This document shows, piece after piece, positions 6,939-16,563 of a stretch of 47,874 nucleotides of DNA. The first letter of the stretch is position 1, and each line of letters begins with the position of its first letter. The notes beneath the pieces are model-generated. The model was given only the letters and a program-made list of their open reading frames with translations. It made no database searches and was not told the DNA's origin. Location: NCBI RefSeq assembly GCF_000159635.1, contig NZ_GG667196.1, positions 2,368-50,241 on the forward strand. The letters are read 5' to 3'. Source of the stretch: Corynebacterium lipophiloflavum DSM 44291 (GTDB taxonomy: Bacteria > Actinomycetota > Actinomycetes > Mycobacteriales > Mycobacteriaceae). The translations under genes and the position numbers were made by a program.

Positions 6939-8036
6939 TCAGCGCTTCCTTCTTGCCTTCCTGGCGTTGTGTTCGTTGTACTCGACGACCACTGCTTGGA
7001 TATCCAATCCGTCGTCCATTGCTTTCCGTGCTCGCTCCAGTGCTCGATTACTCAGACCCTGCCATGCGATGTTTCCCTTGGAAGTCGTCTTGCAGCTGTA
7101 GCACGCCGGATCCGATTTGAGATCAAGGTGATGAATCACTGCGTACCCCTGGTGCCGCGTCAGTCCGAGCTTCTCCCCCAGCTTGCTCAGCTTGAGCGAG
7201 TACCGGTCGAAGGTGTCGACCTCGCGGTATGCGGCAGCTTCTTCGCCCTCCCGCGCTGGTCTAACAGGCACGTCCCCTCGCTTGGGGTCGATCCTGAGAC
7301 TGATTTCCTGGACCTGATCCGAAGGACGTGGCGAACCGACGAGCTGCAAGCCCACCACCCCTGGGAACGCCGAGGTCCAGTCGGAGCTCTCCTTCAGCCC
7401 CCGCAAAGCGCGGTTGATCTCCGCTTCGGTCGGCGGCTCGGTCTCCCCGCGAGCGGCATGGTCGAGGGACATGAGGGGCAACAGGCGCGCCCGCGCCTCG
7501 GCGCTGCGCCGCTTGCCAGGACGCAATAGCTCCGCGATTTGCTCGGCCTCCTTACCGACCACGAGGCCGACATCGGTGGGCGGGGTGGCCGATACAGGGA
7601 GCACCCGCCCGGGCATCACGTCAGCGAGGTCCTGACCGGTGAGGCCGAGCAGCACCTTACGAAAGATCGTCACGGCCGACCGCAAGTGCAACCACAGCAC
7701 GTCATCGCTCATCGCAATGACGTCGTGGGTCGCCGTGTCCCGATCATTCTTCAGAGCGAGCAGCACGACTCTGTCTCCCTCGTCGATAACACCCAACGAC
7801 GTTTCCGCGACGGTGACGCACTTGCCGAGATCGAAGGAACGATCACTGCCGGAGAACTTGACCTTCTTGCGCTGCTCATAAATCGCGGCCTTCAACAGCA
7901 TCTCAAAGGCGTGGGCGGCCAGCATGACCGTCGCGTGCTCACGCCCTGTCGGGCTCGGTCGATTGAACAGCTCGATGGCGAGGGTCAGCGACTCGACGGC
8001 GGTCTTGACGTACTGCTTCGTTTTTCGCGCGACCAT
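6939..8036 (-). CDS. DUF3644-like protein, third gene of the type III restriction operon
   Basis: A 365-residue protein of unknown function. The N-terminus (SLTLAIELFNRPSPTGREHATVM, then HAFEMLLKAAIYE) matches my memory of DUF3644 proteins, which recur in defence islands. A conserved-looking block NDRDTATHDV follows at about residue 97, giving a helical region with several His and Asp residues. The C-terminus has a DRYSLKLSKLGEKLGLTRHQGYA segment that could be a winged helix, and an H-x-L-x4-DPACYSCKT stretch with paired cysteines. It starts 14 bp after res, so the three genes mod-res-this form one unit. A nuclease or abortive-infection role is inference. Confidence 0.6.
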   Translation of the reverse strand: MVARKTKQYVKTAVESLTLAIELFNRPSPTGREHATVMLAAHAFEMLLKAAIYEQRKKVKFSGSDRSFDLGKCVTVAETSLGVIDEGDRVVLLALKNDRDTATHDVIAMSDDVLWLHLRSAVTIFRKVLLGLTGQDLADVMPGRVLPVSATPPTDVGLVVGKEAEQIAELLRPGKRRSAEARARLLPLMSLDHAARGETEPPTEAEINRALRGLKESSDWTSAFPGVVGLQLVGSPRPSDQVQEISLRIDPKRGDVPVRPAREGEEAAAYREVDTFDRYSLKLSKLGEKLGLTRHQGYAVIHHLDLKSDPACYSCKTTSKGNIAWQGLSNRALERARKAMDDGLDIQAVVVEYNEHNARKARRKR

Positions 8037-8050
8037 CCCAGCCCACCAAA

Positions 8051-11026
8051 TTAGTCTGCCAGGACCTGCTTGATCAGCGCGGCGATGTCGTCTCGTTGCA
8101 CCTGATCACGGAACGTAACCTCGATGCCCTCCGAGCTCATCGACTCGAAGAACCGTCGCGCCGCTGTCATCCTGAGTTTCTCGCTTTCTCGCAGGTCGGA
8201 GCGCTTCTTGACGTCCTTGGTCTCAATGATGAAGTTGAGCGACAGCCCGCCGTCCTCGCGCTTCAGCACGTACATGAAGTCCGGGCTTGTTGTTCCGCCG
8301 AAGTACAGGGGCACCTTGATCGACCGGCGTGGGATCTTCCCGAAGACGACGACTTCATCGAGCTTGGAGTCACGGATCGTGTCATGCTCCTTCGGTGAGT
8401 CGTACACAAACGCGTCGTACAGGAACTTGTCCGGCACGACGGCCTTGTCGTCGCGGAAGACGCCGATGTTGCCCTGCGTGATGCTCTCGAGCGGGGCACC
8501 ATCTACATCCGTGAGTTCCGTGCCGAGTACGAGCCCCTCGATCTTCGAGTACGTGAACCGCTCGAGGTAGTTACGCTCCATCCACTCCGTGAACCCAGCA
8601 ACAAACTCATGCAGGGTCGCCTTGTTGAAGAAGTCGGCGGGGAGGCTCTTCTTCGCGTCGAGGCGGACGAGCCCCGCGTGGACACGATCGATCGGCAGTC
8701 CCGTCTGAGCACGGACACGCTTCAGCCAGTCGCCGTACGGCATCGTCTCGGTTGCGTTGAAGACCTTCTTCGTTTCCGTCCGAACCTCCAGGGACGAGCC
8801 CTCGTCAGCCTGCACGACGACATCTTGCGCGAATCGACCGAACTCCTGCCGGTAGATATCAGCGCGCAGTACCTCGTCGATGCACTCATCGATCTCGCCG
8901 GCCGCGAGCTCGTCGAGGCGGAGGTAGTACTTGGCGTTCAGCGTCTCCCAGAGGTCCTTGAGCGCGGAGTACCGCTCGGAGCGAATGCCGACCTTAACCT
9001 TCTGATTTCCCTTCACCACCTTGTCAGGCTTCAGACCCGTCTTGTTGAACGCGGGGAAGGCAGCGAACAGGTCATCTTCGCGCCCCGGTACGACGTTCTT
9101 GTCAGGATCGACGAGCCCCTGCTGCAGGAGCTCGATGAAGAGTTCCGTCTCCGTCTTGCCGAGCTCGTCGGCGACCTTGGGCAGTAGCTCCTTCACCTTG
9201 GCTGGGCCCACGGCGACGTCGGAGTTGATCTCGTCGACGAGAGACTCGGCGAACTTTTGCTCCGTGTAGTCGATGAGGTAGGTGAGGTAGAACTGCTCGC
9301 CCGCGAGACGAGTGCCCTTCGCGTCCACGGGCAACCGGAGACCACGGCCCACCTCCTGGAGCTTCGAGATCTCCGACCCGGACGACCGGAGCTTGACGAT
9401 CTGGAACACGTTCGGGTTGTCCCAGCCCTCACGGAGCGTCCACTTCGAGAACAGGAATCGACGAGTGTTCGGCGCACCGTTCGCCGTCTCGAACGACAGC
9501 ATCGCCTCCTTGTTGCGGAGGATGTCGTCGACCTCTCGCTGGATGGCCTCGTCGGTTGTGGAATTGTCCGCGGAGAAGTATCCACCGTTCGTCGCCCCGA
9601 CGTCAGCGAGCGACACCCGCAGGTAGGCGACATACTCCTTCGCGACGGGCGAGGAGTCGCCCTCGCGCTTCTCGATCTCCGCGGTGAGCCGTGCAGCGAG
9701 GAGCTCCTCGAAGCGCTGCCTGAGGTGCCCTTTCGAACCGTCGCTGCCGCGATAGGACTCGATCGAGTCGATGAAGAACAGGGTGAGCGTCTTGACCCTG
9801 GACGAGCGGCGGAAGTTCTCCCACTCGGTCTCGAAGTGGTTGTCGAGTGCCTGCCGCATCATCAGGCTCTGATAGGTGTCGGAGTACACCCGGGCCGAGA
9901 GGATGTCCCCTGTCCCCAGCGCCTGACCGTTGGACAGCGTGACGCCGGACTTGATCGTCGGGTTGTCGATCCTACCGATCCCCTCGATTGTGATGCCCGC
10001 GAATGCGCCGTCCGCAATGCCGAGGGACTCCCCCATATCGAAGGTGAGGAACTTCCCCGTGCCGATGTTCTGGAACGTAGCCTGCTTCGGCTTGCGCGCA
10101 GAGACGCTCGTGAGTTTCAGGCGCGTCGTATCGCTGCTGCTGTCCTGTGGGTACTGGACCTGGACGCCCTTGACCAACTGCTCGTTAAACGACTCGACGG
10201 CACCGAGGTTGAACACGAGGTTGTTGTAGTCGGTCTTTCCCGTCTTGCCGAGCTCCGGGAACGTCGCGCCGAAGCGGAAGACCGCCAGAGGCTGGATCTC
10301 GTCGATGAGCGTCTGATACGCCTTGTTGTCGCGTCGGAAGCGGTGCGGCTCATCCATGATGACGATGGGGCGAGTCTCTCGGAGCGCCTCGTACGGGACG
10401 CTGGCCGTGCCGAGCACCGTCTGGTCGTAGTTGAACGCCATAGTCTTCTTCGACTGCAGCATGCCGTCAGTCATGAGGAGAGCGGAGATGCGACCAGGCG
10501 ACAGGCGGGAGCCGAGCGCGAAGTTGACGACGGAGTTCGGCATCATCTTCCGCCCCTTCGACCGCTTCTGCGGGTCGAGGACGTCGAGGCGCAGCTCCAT
10601 CTGTGGCCCGTACGAGTCAGCGAAGTACTTGCGCGCATAGTCCGATCGGATGAATGCCTTTACCCCCTCCTTGATCGGGGTCGAGGGCACAAGAAGGATG
10701 AACTTCGTGAAGCCATAGAGCCGGTTTAGTTCATACATGAGCTGCGTGTAGACCAGGGTCTTGCCGGTGCCGGTCTCCATCTTGGCGTCGACCCCGAGCA
10801 CGCCGTCATCCACATGTCCCCGCCATGGACGAGGGATCGCAGCGATCCCCTCCACTATTCCGGACTGAATCGCATTGATGTTCTCGCGAATCTGCGAATC
10901 AGCGGGGTCGAACGCGATGTTCGCCTCGGGCGGCGTACTGGCGTCGAGCTCCACGTCCTTGAATACGCGGGTCAGCGCATTCAGCGCACGCTGCTGGTGC
11001 TCCAGCGTTTGAAGTCGGATCTGCAT
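8051..11026 (-). CDS. res: Type III restriction endonuclease, Res subunit
   Basis: A 991-residue protein of normal length for type III Res. It is a superfamily 2 helicase joined to a nuclease. Motif I is METGTGKT (about residue 83), motif II is DEPH (VIMDEPHRF), and motif VI is VGRGLRL. The C-terminus has the PD-(D/E)xK nuclease signature SPDF...FIIETKD. Res acts only in complex with Mod, which supplies sequence recognition. It starts 4 bp after the mod stop, so translation is probably coupled. No stop or frameshift is seen. Because mod carries an amber codon, Res may have no functional partner. Confidence 0.93.
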   Translation of the reverse strand: MQIRLQTLEHQQRALNALTRVFKDVELDASTPPEANIAFDPADSQIRENINAIQSGIVEGIAAIPRPWRGHVDDGVLGVDAKMETGTGKTLVYTQLMYELNRLYGFTKFILLVPSTPIKEGVKAFIRSDYARKYFADSYGPQMELRLDVLDPQKRSKGRKMMPNSVVNFALGSRLSPGRISALLMTDGMLQSKKTMAFNYDQTVLGTASVPYEALRETRPIVIMDEPHRFRRDNKAYQTLIDEIQPLAVFRFGATFPELGKTGKTDYNNLVFNLGAVESFNEQLVKGVQVQYPQDSSSDTTRLKLTSVSARKPKQATFQNIGTGKFLTFDMGESLGIADGAFAGITIEGIGRIDNPTIKSGVTLSNGQALGTGDILSARVYSDTYQSLMMRQALDNHFETEWENFRRSSRVKTLTLFFIDSIESYRGSDGSKGHLRQRFEELLAARLTAEIEKREGDSSPVAKEYVAYLRVSLADVGATNGGYFSADNSTTDEAIQREVDDILRNKEAMLSFETANGAPNTRRFLFSKWTLREGWDNPNVFQIVKLRSSGSEISKLQEVGRGLRLPVDAKGTRLAGEQFYLTYLIDYTEQKFAESLVDEINSDVAVGPAKVKELLPKVADELGKTETELFIELLQQGLVDPDKNVVPGREDDLFAAFPAFNKTGLKPDKVVKGNQKVKVGIRSERYSALKDLWETLNAKYYLRLDELAAGEIDECIDEVLRADIYRQEFGRFAQDVVVQADEGSSLEVRTETKKVFNATETMPYGDWLKRVRAQTGLPIDRVHAGLVRLDAKKSLPADFFNKATLHEFVAGFTEWMERNYLERFTYSKIEGLVLGTELTDVDGAPLESITQGNIGVFRDDKAVVPDKFLYDAFVYDSPKEHDTIRDSKLDEVVVFGKIPRRSIKVPLYFGGTTSPDFMYVLKREDGGLSLNFIIETKDVKKRSDLRESEKLRMTAARRFFESMSSEGIEVTFRDQVQRDDIAALIKQVLAD

Positions 11027-11029
11027 GGA

Positions 11030-12886
11030 TCAGTACCGCTCGATTACGGAGACGACCTGACCTGACCGGAGCGACTTGAGGTTCTGCCTCAGCTCGTGCA
11101 TGACCGAGAACGGCACGGAGTACCCGAAAACGACGAGACGCTTCAGATCGAGCTCACCGGCCTCGAGCTTGTCCACGAGCGCCATCACGTCGTCACTATC
11201 GAGTCCCGGCTCGATGACGTAACCGGAGTCCTCGCAGACCTGGAGCTTATACTCGTCGAGCTCCACGGCGTTCACTGTGGGCGTCAGGCCGAATCCATCC
11301 TGAACGAGCCAAGTGGAAAGCGCGACCTGGGACCCGGGCGTCCCGTTGGAAGCGAACTTGGATACAAAGTCACCGGCAAGCAACACGCCGTCCTCATTCG
11401 GATCGAAGGACTGAAGCTGATCGAGTGTCTTTGCACTCGGCTTTTCCAAACGAAAAAGCTTGAACCCATAATCGACGTCAAATTGCGAATCATTCCGGAT
11501 ATTATCTGCGGCACGTTTGATGCGCTCACGACCAACAGCGTCGACAGTTGCGAAGACATGCCGATCTTCGAAATCGGCGTCGACAGTTTCGGGAATCTGA
11601 ACCGAAATACACCGACGATCTCCGTCATCTTCCGAATTGAGTTGCATCACAGCATCTGCAGTGGTCGCAGAACCCGAGAAGAAGTCCATGACCAGTGGGC
11701 GGTCGCCCTTGGGGGTCACAGATCTAATCAAGGTCTTCACCAGTTCGACTGGCTTCGGATACGTGAAATGGCGCGACAGACCGAGTTCATCGAGGCGACC
11801 ATCGGGCAGGTACTGAACGATCGGAAGTAGCGAGTAGAGCGCCGAAGACATTTCATCGATCGGCTTATATTCAACAATTACATGTCTACCGGTGTCCCGG
11901 AACGGCTCGAGAACCAGCTCCCCAGCCTCTATCCGGCGATCGATTTCGCGCTTCTTGGCTTCGCTGTGATACTCGAGAATCTCTTCATACAGACAACGCC
12001 GCTCGACCCCCTTATCGTATTTACCAAACTTCTTGCGCAACACATCATCATCTCGAAGATAATCGCGTCCATCGCGGGAGACAACGTGACCCTGAACAAC
12101 TTTTGGACGAGAGAGCCGGGGGGCCGATTCTTTGTCCGATTTCGAATAGACGTGGATAAGGTCGTGGCCCTTAACATAGTGCTTTGCCATTCCACCACCC
12201 TTTGCCCGCTGATGAACCAGTGTCCCGACGAAAGAACTCTAGCCAAACACTTCGTCGCACAAATTGCGGAGATTGGCTTGTTCATTGTCGTCGATGCTAA
12301 TGAAAATAACGCCGTCATCCGCGAGTAGTTCCTTCGCGAGCTCAAGCCGCGGGTACATGAACGTAAGCCACGCGGAGTGCGACGACTTGCCCTGGAGGGC
12401 TATCACTCTCTCGGCTTCGTCCTCGTCAAGACCCACCTTCTCAACCAGGTCCTTCGCGGTGAAGCTGAAGTCATCAATGTAGACGAAGCCATCGGAACCA
12501 GTGTTGTACGGCGGATCGATATAGATGCACTTCACCTTGCCCGCGTACGACCCCAGCAGATGCTTCAGCGCGTCGAGATTGTCCCCGACGATGTACAGGT
12601 TCTCCGACTCAGCGTTCGTCGCCTCGGCGTTGTGCTCAAGGTCGGGTACCACCACCGTCTCGGTCCGCGTGGAGGTCAGGTACTTGGCGTACGACTTCCC
12701 CAGGAACTTGAGCTCATAGCCTTCCCGCGTCATCGACACGTCCGCGGAACTCAGCGCCTCCTGAAGGCGGTCGAGCCTGAAGCCACCGTCCTTGTCGAAG
12801 TACTCCGGCAGGGCCGCGCGGAGGCGTGCCAGCTCGAAGTCGTTCGGCTTCGTGGTCTCGTTCGCGTCGTGCGCGTCCCTGATCAT
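11030..12886 (-). pseudogene. mod: Type III DNA methyltransferase Mod, split by one in-frame amber codon
   Basis: A beta-class N6-adenine methyltransferase that would both modify DNA and target Res. The first 215 codons contain the catalytic DPPY (CIYIDPPYNTGSD) and end DEVFG, then TAG at 12239-12241. The same frame continues immediately as SSFVGTLVHQRAKGGGMAKHYVKG and runs for about 400 more codons, with the target-recognition region and the AdoMet motif MDFFSGSATTADAV. A single G-to-T change (GAG to TAG) would explain it. Restart at ATG 12190 could give a 386-residue C-terminal piece, but catalytic and AdoMet motifs would then be on separate chains. The start overlaps the ychF stop (ATGA). 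The middle is distinctly AT-richer than both ends. Confidence 0.85.
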
Positions 12887-13986
12887 TTCTTGCCCCCAGA
12901 CGTAAGCCCTGTCCGAAACTCCACCACGTCGCCGTCAGCCATGACGTAGTCCTTGCCCTCCATGCGCACCTTGCCCTTCGCGCGGGCCTCGGCCATCGAT
13001 CCGAGCTCGTCCAAGTCGTCGAAGGCGACGATTTCGGCCTTGATGAACCCCTTTTCGAAGTCGGAGTGGATCACGCCTGCCGCCTTCGGCGCGGTGTCGC
13101 CCTTGCGGATGGTCCAGGCACGCGACTCTTTCGGGCCCGCCGTCAGGTAGGTCTGCAGGCCGAGTGTGTCGAAGCCGGCCTTGGCCAGCGTCGCCAGCCC
13201 TGGCTCGTTTTGGCCCACGGCGGCGAGGAGCTCGGCGGCGTCGGCGTCGTCAAGCTCGAGCAGCTCGGTTTCGGTCTGGGCGTCGAGAAACACAGCCTCG
13301 GCCGGGGCCACCAAATCGCGCAGCTCTGCCTTGCGCGCCTCGTCGGTCAGCACAGCCTCGTCGGAGTTGAACACGTAGAGGAACGGCTTGGCCGTCATCA
13401 GGTGGAGATCGCGCACCAGCGCGAGGTCAATCTCACCGGACTTTGCGGCGGCGAACAGCGTGCGGTCGTCCTCCAGCACAGCCTGGGCCTTCTTCGCCTC
13501 CGCGGCGGTAGCCGCAATGTCTTTGTCCTTGCGCCCGTCCTTCTCCAGGCGGGGCAGCGCCTTTTCAATCGTCTGCAGGTCCGCGAGGATGAGCTCGGTG
13601 TTGATCACGGAGATATCGTTGGCGGGATCGACGCGGCCGTCGACGTGGATGACGTTGTCGTCGGAAAACGCGCGCACCACCTGGCAAATCGCGTCGGCTT
13701 CGCGGATGTTGGCCAGAAACGCGTTGCCCATGCCTTCGCCCTCGGAAGCGCCCCTGACGATGCCGGCGATGTCCACGAACGACACGGTCGCCGGCAGAAT
13801 GCGCTCGGAGGAAAAGATTTCCGCCAGGCGCGTCAGCCTCTCGTCCGGCAGCTCGACGAGCCCGACGTTGGGTTCGATCGTGGCGAAGGGGTAGTTCGCG
13901 GCGAGAACGTCGTTTCGCGTTAAGGCATTGAACAGGGTGGACTTGCCCACGTTGGGCAGTCCGACGATTCCAAGAGTAAGGCTCAC
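12883..13986 (-). CDS. ychF: Ribosome-binding ATPase YchF (OLA1/Obg family)
   Basis: A 367-residue P-loop protein of the YchF family, an ATPase that binds ribosomes and modulates stress translation. The G1 motif GLPNVGKSTLF follows the start directly, the switch region ANYPFATIEPNVG is diagnostic, G3 is DIAG, G4 is the NSDE-type FNSDE, and the C-terminal TGS-like domain ends DVVEFRTGLTSGGKK. The GTG start at 13986 matches the family N-terminus. A -10 TAGGAT (13995-14000) lies 8 nt in front, so the mRNA is probably leaderless. Its stop overlaps the start of mod, making it the first gene read into the restriction operon. Confidence 0.95.
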   Translation of the reverse strand: MSLTLGIVGLPNVGKSTLFNALTRNDVLAANYPFATIEPNVGLVELPDERLTRLAEIFSSERILPATVSFVDIAGIVRGASEGEGMGNAFLANIREADAICQVVRAFSDDNVIHVDGRVDPANDISVINTELILADLQTIEKALPRLEKDGRKDKDIAATAAEAKKAQAVLEDDRTLFAAAKSGEIDLALVRDLHLMTAKPFLYVFNSDEAVLTDEARKAELRDLVAPAEAVFLDAQTETELLELDDADAAELLAAVGQNEPGLATLAKAGFDTLGLQTYLTAGPKESRAWTIRKGDTAPKAAGVIHSDFEKGFIKAEIVAFDDLDELGSMAEARAKGKVRMEGKDYVMADGDVVEFRTGLTSGGKK

Positions 13987-14045
13987 GGAGACACATCCTA
14001 TCCCACGGCTGCGGTCGAACCCCGCAGTCGGGCAAGATAGGTGGG

Positions 14046-15452
14046 GTGAGCCACCCCGTAAACGATGAGATTCGCGACGGCGCCCCCGAGACAACAGTCG
14101 ACGACGAGCGCCGCGACCTGGTAGACCGAGGCGTCGTCCTCAACAGCTGGCTGAAGTCGGCCGCGATGACCGTGCTGCGCATCCTAATCATTTGCGTCTT
14201 CCTCTACGCGCTCAGCCGGCTGATTGGCACGTTCTGGCAAGGCATTTTGCCCGTGATCCTCGCGATCATCGTGTGCACCGTTCTCGCGCCGATTGCCGGA
14301 TTCCTGCGCCGCCGCGCGCACTTCCCGTCGGCGCTGGCCGCCCTCATTTCGCTGCTCATCTTCTTCGGCCTCATCGGCACCCTCGTGTTCCTCATCGCCC
14401 CGGACATCGCGGCACACTCGCGAGTCCTGTACCTGCAGGCATTCGAAGGCATCCAACGCTTGCAGCTGTGGCTGCAGGGCCCGCCAATCAACATGGATCC
14501 CGACGACCTCAACGAGGCGGTCAACACGGTCGCCCAATGGCTACAAAACCAAGCTGGCACCATCGCGGGCGATGTCTTCGCGGGTATCGGCACCGCCGCG
14601 GGCTTGATAGTCACCCTGACGGTGGTGCTGGTTTTGACCTTCTTCTTCCTCAAAGACGGCCCGCGCTTCCTGCCCTGGCTGCGCGCCACCGCCGGCGGCC
14701 GCCCGGGTCTGCACGCCACCGAGCTTCTCACCCGCGCCTGGAACACCCTGTCCGGCTTCATCCGCGCCCAGGCCATTGTTTCGCTTGTCGACGCCTTCTT
14801 TATCGGCGTCGGAATCTGGCTCGTGGGCGTGCCGATGGCCTTTACTCTTTCCGTGATTACGTTCATCGCGGGCTTCATCCCGATCGTCGGCGCTGTCGTC
14901 GCCGGCGCCCTTGCGGTGCTCATCGCGCTGGTGTCGTTGGGCTTCACCGAGGCCATCATCGTGCTCCTGATCGTGCTTGCCGTCCAGCAGCTTGAGGGCA
15001 ACGTGTTGTCCCCCGTCCTCCAATCCAAGGCAATGGACCTGCACCCGGTCATTGTCCTGGTGTCCGTCACCATCGGCGGCGGTCTGTTCGGTCTGGTCGG
15101 CGCGTTCCTCGCGGTGCCGGTTGCGGCGATGATCGCCGTGGTGTTCCGCTACATGATGGACGTGATGAAGATCCACTCCGGAGAAAAGAAAGCAGACCAG
15201 CTTATCTTCTCCACCCCGGAGGGCCTCGCGATCGCGGAGCTGGAGGAGCAAGAATCCATCTACGAGCGCAAACAGTGGCGCGGCGACCGCGACTGGGCAA
15301 CCACCCCCGTGCCGGCCCAAGACCTTGTCTCGCCGCCGGAAGGCAGCCAAAGCTGGGAAGTTCTGCGCCGCAGCGGGCAGATCCTGCGCCTGGCCAAGCC
15401 GAGCGAACTGCGCCGCCGCTTCGCCGCCCGCGACAAGGGTTCGAACACTTAG
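14046..15452 (+). CDS. AI-2E family membrane exporter
   Basis: A 468-residue polytopic protein of the AI-2E transporter family (PF01594). An N-terminal cytoplasmic stretch of about 35 residues precedes seven to eight hydrophobic segments arranged in the family order. The signature region GVPMAFTLSVITFIAGFIPIVGA is followed by a run of helices and then VQQLEGNVLSPVLQSKAMDLHP. The C-terminal 100 residues are hydrophilic. Family members transport varied substrates, so the ligand cannot be told. It starts with GTG at 14046, divergent from ychF; I see no strong Shine-Dalgarno. Confidence 0.88.
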   Translation: MSHPVNDEIRDGAPETTVDDERRDLVDRGVVLNSWLKSAAMTVLRILIICVFLYALSRLIGTFWQGILPVILAIIVCTVLAPIAGFLRRRAHFPSALAALISLLIFFGLIGTLVFLIAPDIAAHSRVLYLQAFEGIQRLQLWLQGPPINMDPDDLNEAVNTVAQWLQNQAGTIAGDVFAGIGTAAGLIVTLTVVLVLTFFFLKDGPRFLPWLRATAGGRPGLHATELLTRAWNTLSGFIRAQAIVSLVDAFFIGVGIWLVGVPMAFTLSVITFIAGFIPIVGAVVAGALAVLIALVSLGFTEAIIVLLIVLAVQQLEGNVLSPVLQSKAMDLHPVIVLVSVTIGGGLFGLVGAFLAVPVAAMIAVVFRYMMDVMKIHSGEKKADQLIFSTPEGLAIAELEEQESIYERKQWRGDRDWATTPVPAQDLVSPPEGSQSWEVLRRSGQILRLAKPSELRRRFAARDKGSNT

Positions 15453-15500
15453 GCGAGCCCGCCGGTCGCGTTGTCCGGCGTGTGTGGCACAGTATGGCGC

Positions 15501-16535
15501 ATGCAGGTTGCAACCGTGCTCGTAGTTTTCGCCCTCGGCGTGCTCCTCGGCGCTGTTGTGACGTACCTGTCCGCCCGCGGGCAGGCGCCGCAGCCGCAGC
15601 AGGCCCTTGACATGCGCCCCGTCTCCGAGGAGCTCGAGAGGCTGCGCGCGCAGCTCGACGAGATGGACGCCGACCGTGCGGTCGCGCTGTCGGCCCTGGC
15701 CAGCCAGGTGCAGACAATCACGCGCACCTCGACGCGCTTGACCGATCGCACCGACCAGCTCATTTCGGCCCTGCGCTCCCCGCAAACCCGCGGCCGCTGG
15801 GGCGAGGTCCAGCTGCAGCGCGTGGTCGAGCTCGGCGGGATGGTCGAACACTGTGACTTCGACGTTCAAGCAACCGAGCTTGTCGACGGCACCCGCGTGC
15901 GCCCCGACATGATCATCCGCCTGTCCGCCGGCCGCAACATCATCGTGGACGCGAAAGTGCCATTTTCTTCCTACCTTGACGCGCTCAACACCGACGACCC
16001 GGAAGAGAAGCAGGGCTACCTGCGCCGGCACGCCCACCTCCTGCGCTCGCACGTAGACACGCTCTCCGCCAAGTCGTACATCGCCGCGTTCCAACCGGCG
16101 CCGGAATTTGTCGTGATGTTTGTGCCCGCCGACCCTTTCCTCGACGCAGCGCTCGCCCTTGACCCCGGGATGTTGGACTACGCTTTCGAGCGCGACGTCG
16201 TCATCGCGACCCCCACTACCCTCTTCGCGCTGCTGCGCACCGTCGCCCTGGGGTGGCGCCACGAGGCTGCCACAGAACAAGCGAAGCAGATCCAACGCCT
16301 CGGTGCGCAGTTGTACCAGCGTCTCGGAACATTGGCCGAGCACTACAACCGCGTCGGCCAGTCGCTCGAACGCGCCGTCGACGCGTTTAACTCAACGCTG
16401 GCCAGCATGGATTCGCGGGTGATGGTGACGGCCCGGAAGTTCGAGGAGATGGGGGTCGTCAGCCCGAAGCGGTCTACAACTCATGCGTTGGACGCAATCT
16501 CCGCAACACCGAGGCATGCCACGGAGCCGGAATGA
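15501..16535 (+). CDS. rmuC: RmuC-type DNA recombination protein
   Basis: A 344-residue protein of the RmuC family, which in E. coli limits inversions at short inverted repeats. It has an N-terminal membrane helix (about residues 3-23), a coiled-coil stretch (about 35-85), then the RmuC domain with SPQTRGRWGEVQLQRVVELGGM, VDAKVPFSSYL and FMVPADPFLDAAL-like elements, and the helix IATPTTLFALLRTVALGWR. The order suggests a tethered nuclease-like domain. The ATG at 15501 has CACAGT (15488-15493) 7 nt upstream, so a leaderless mRNA is likely, and an upstream in-frame GTG at 15471 is not needed. Confidence 0.93.
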   Translation: MQVATVLVVFALGVLLGAVVTYLSARGQAPQPQQALDMRPVSEELERLRAQLDEMDADRAVALSALASQVQTITRTSTRLTDRTDQLISALRSPQTRGRWGEVQLQRVVELGGMVEHCDFDVQATELVDGTRVRPDMIIRLSAGRNIIVDAKVPFSSYLDALNTDDPEEKQGYLRRHAHLLRSHVDTLSAKSYIAAFQPAPEFVVMFVPADPFLDAALALDPGMLDYAFERDVVIATPTTLFALLRTVALGWRHEAATEQAKQIQRLGAQLYQRLGTLAEHYNRVGQSLERAVDAFNSTLASMDSRVMVTARKFEEMGVVSPKRSTTHALDAISATPRHATEPE

Positions 16536-16563
16536 TTGAGTTCACCGGGTAAGGTAATGCAGC

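Noticed and set aside
6752..7120. 122-codon plus-strand frame after the higBA operator
   Set aside because: Two-thirds lies opposite the end of the DUF3644-type gene, there is no ribosome-binding site, and the sequence has no family features.
9257..10729. 490-codon open frame antisense to res
   Set aside because: It lies entirely opposite a clear helicase-nuclease with all motifs. The protein is Arg/Glu/Val-rich with no domain, as expected from a high-GC antisense frame.
14541..16343. 600-codon open frame antisense to the AI-2E gene and rmuC
   Set aside because: It spans two well-defined genes and the gap between them. The translation is His/Gly/Arg-rich low complexity; a shadow frame.
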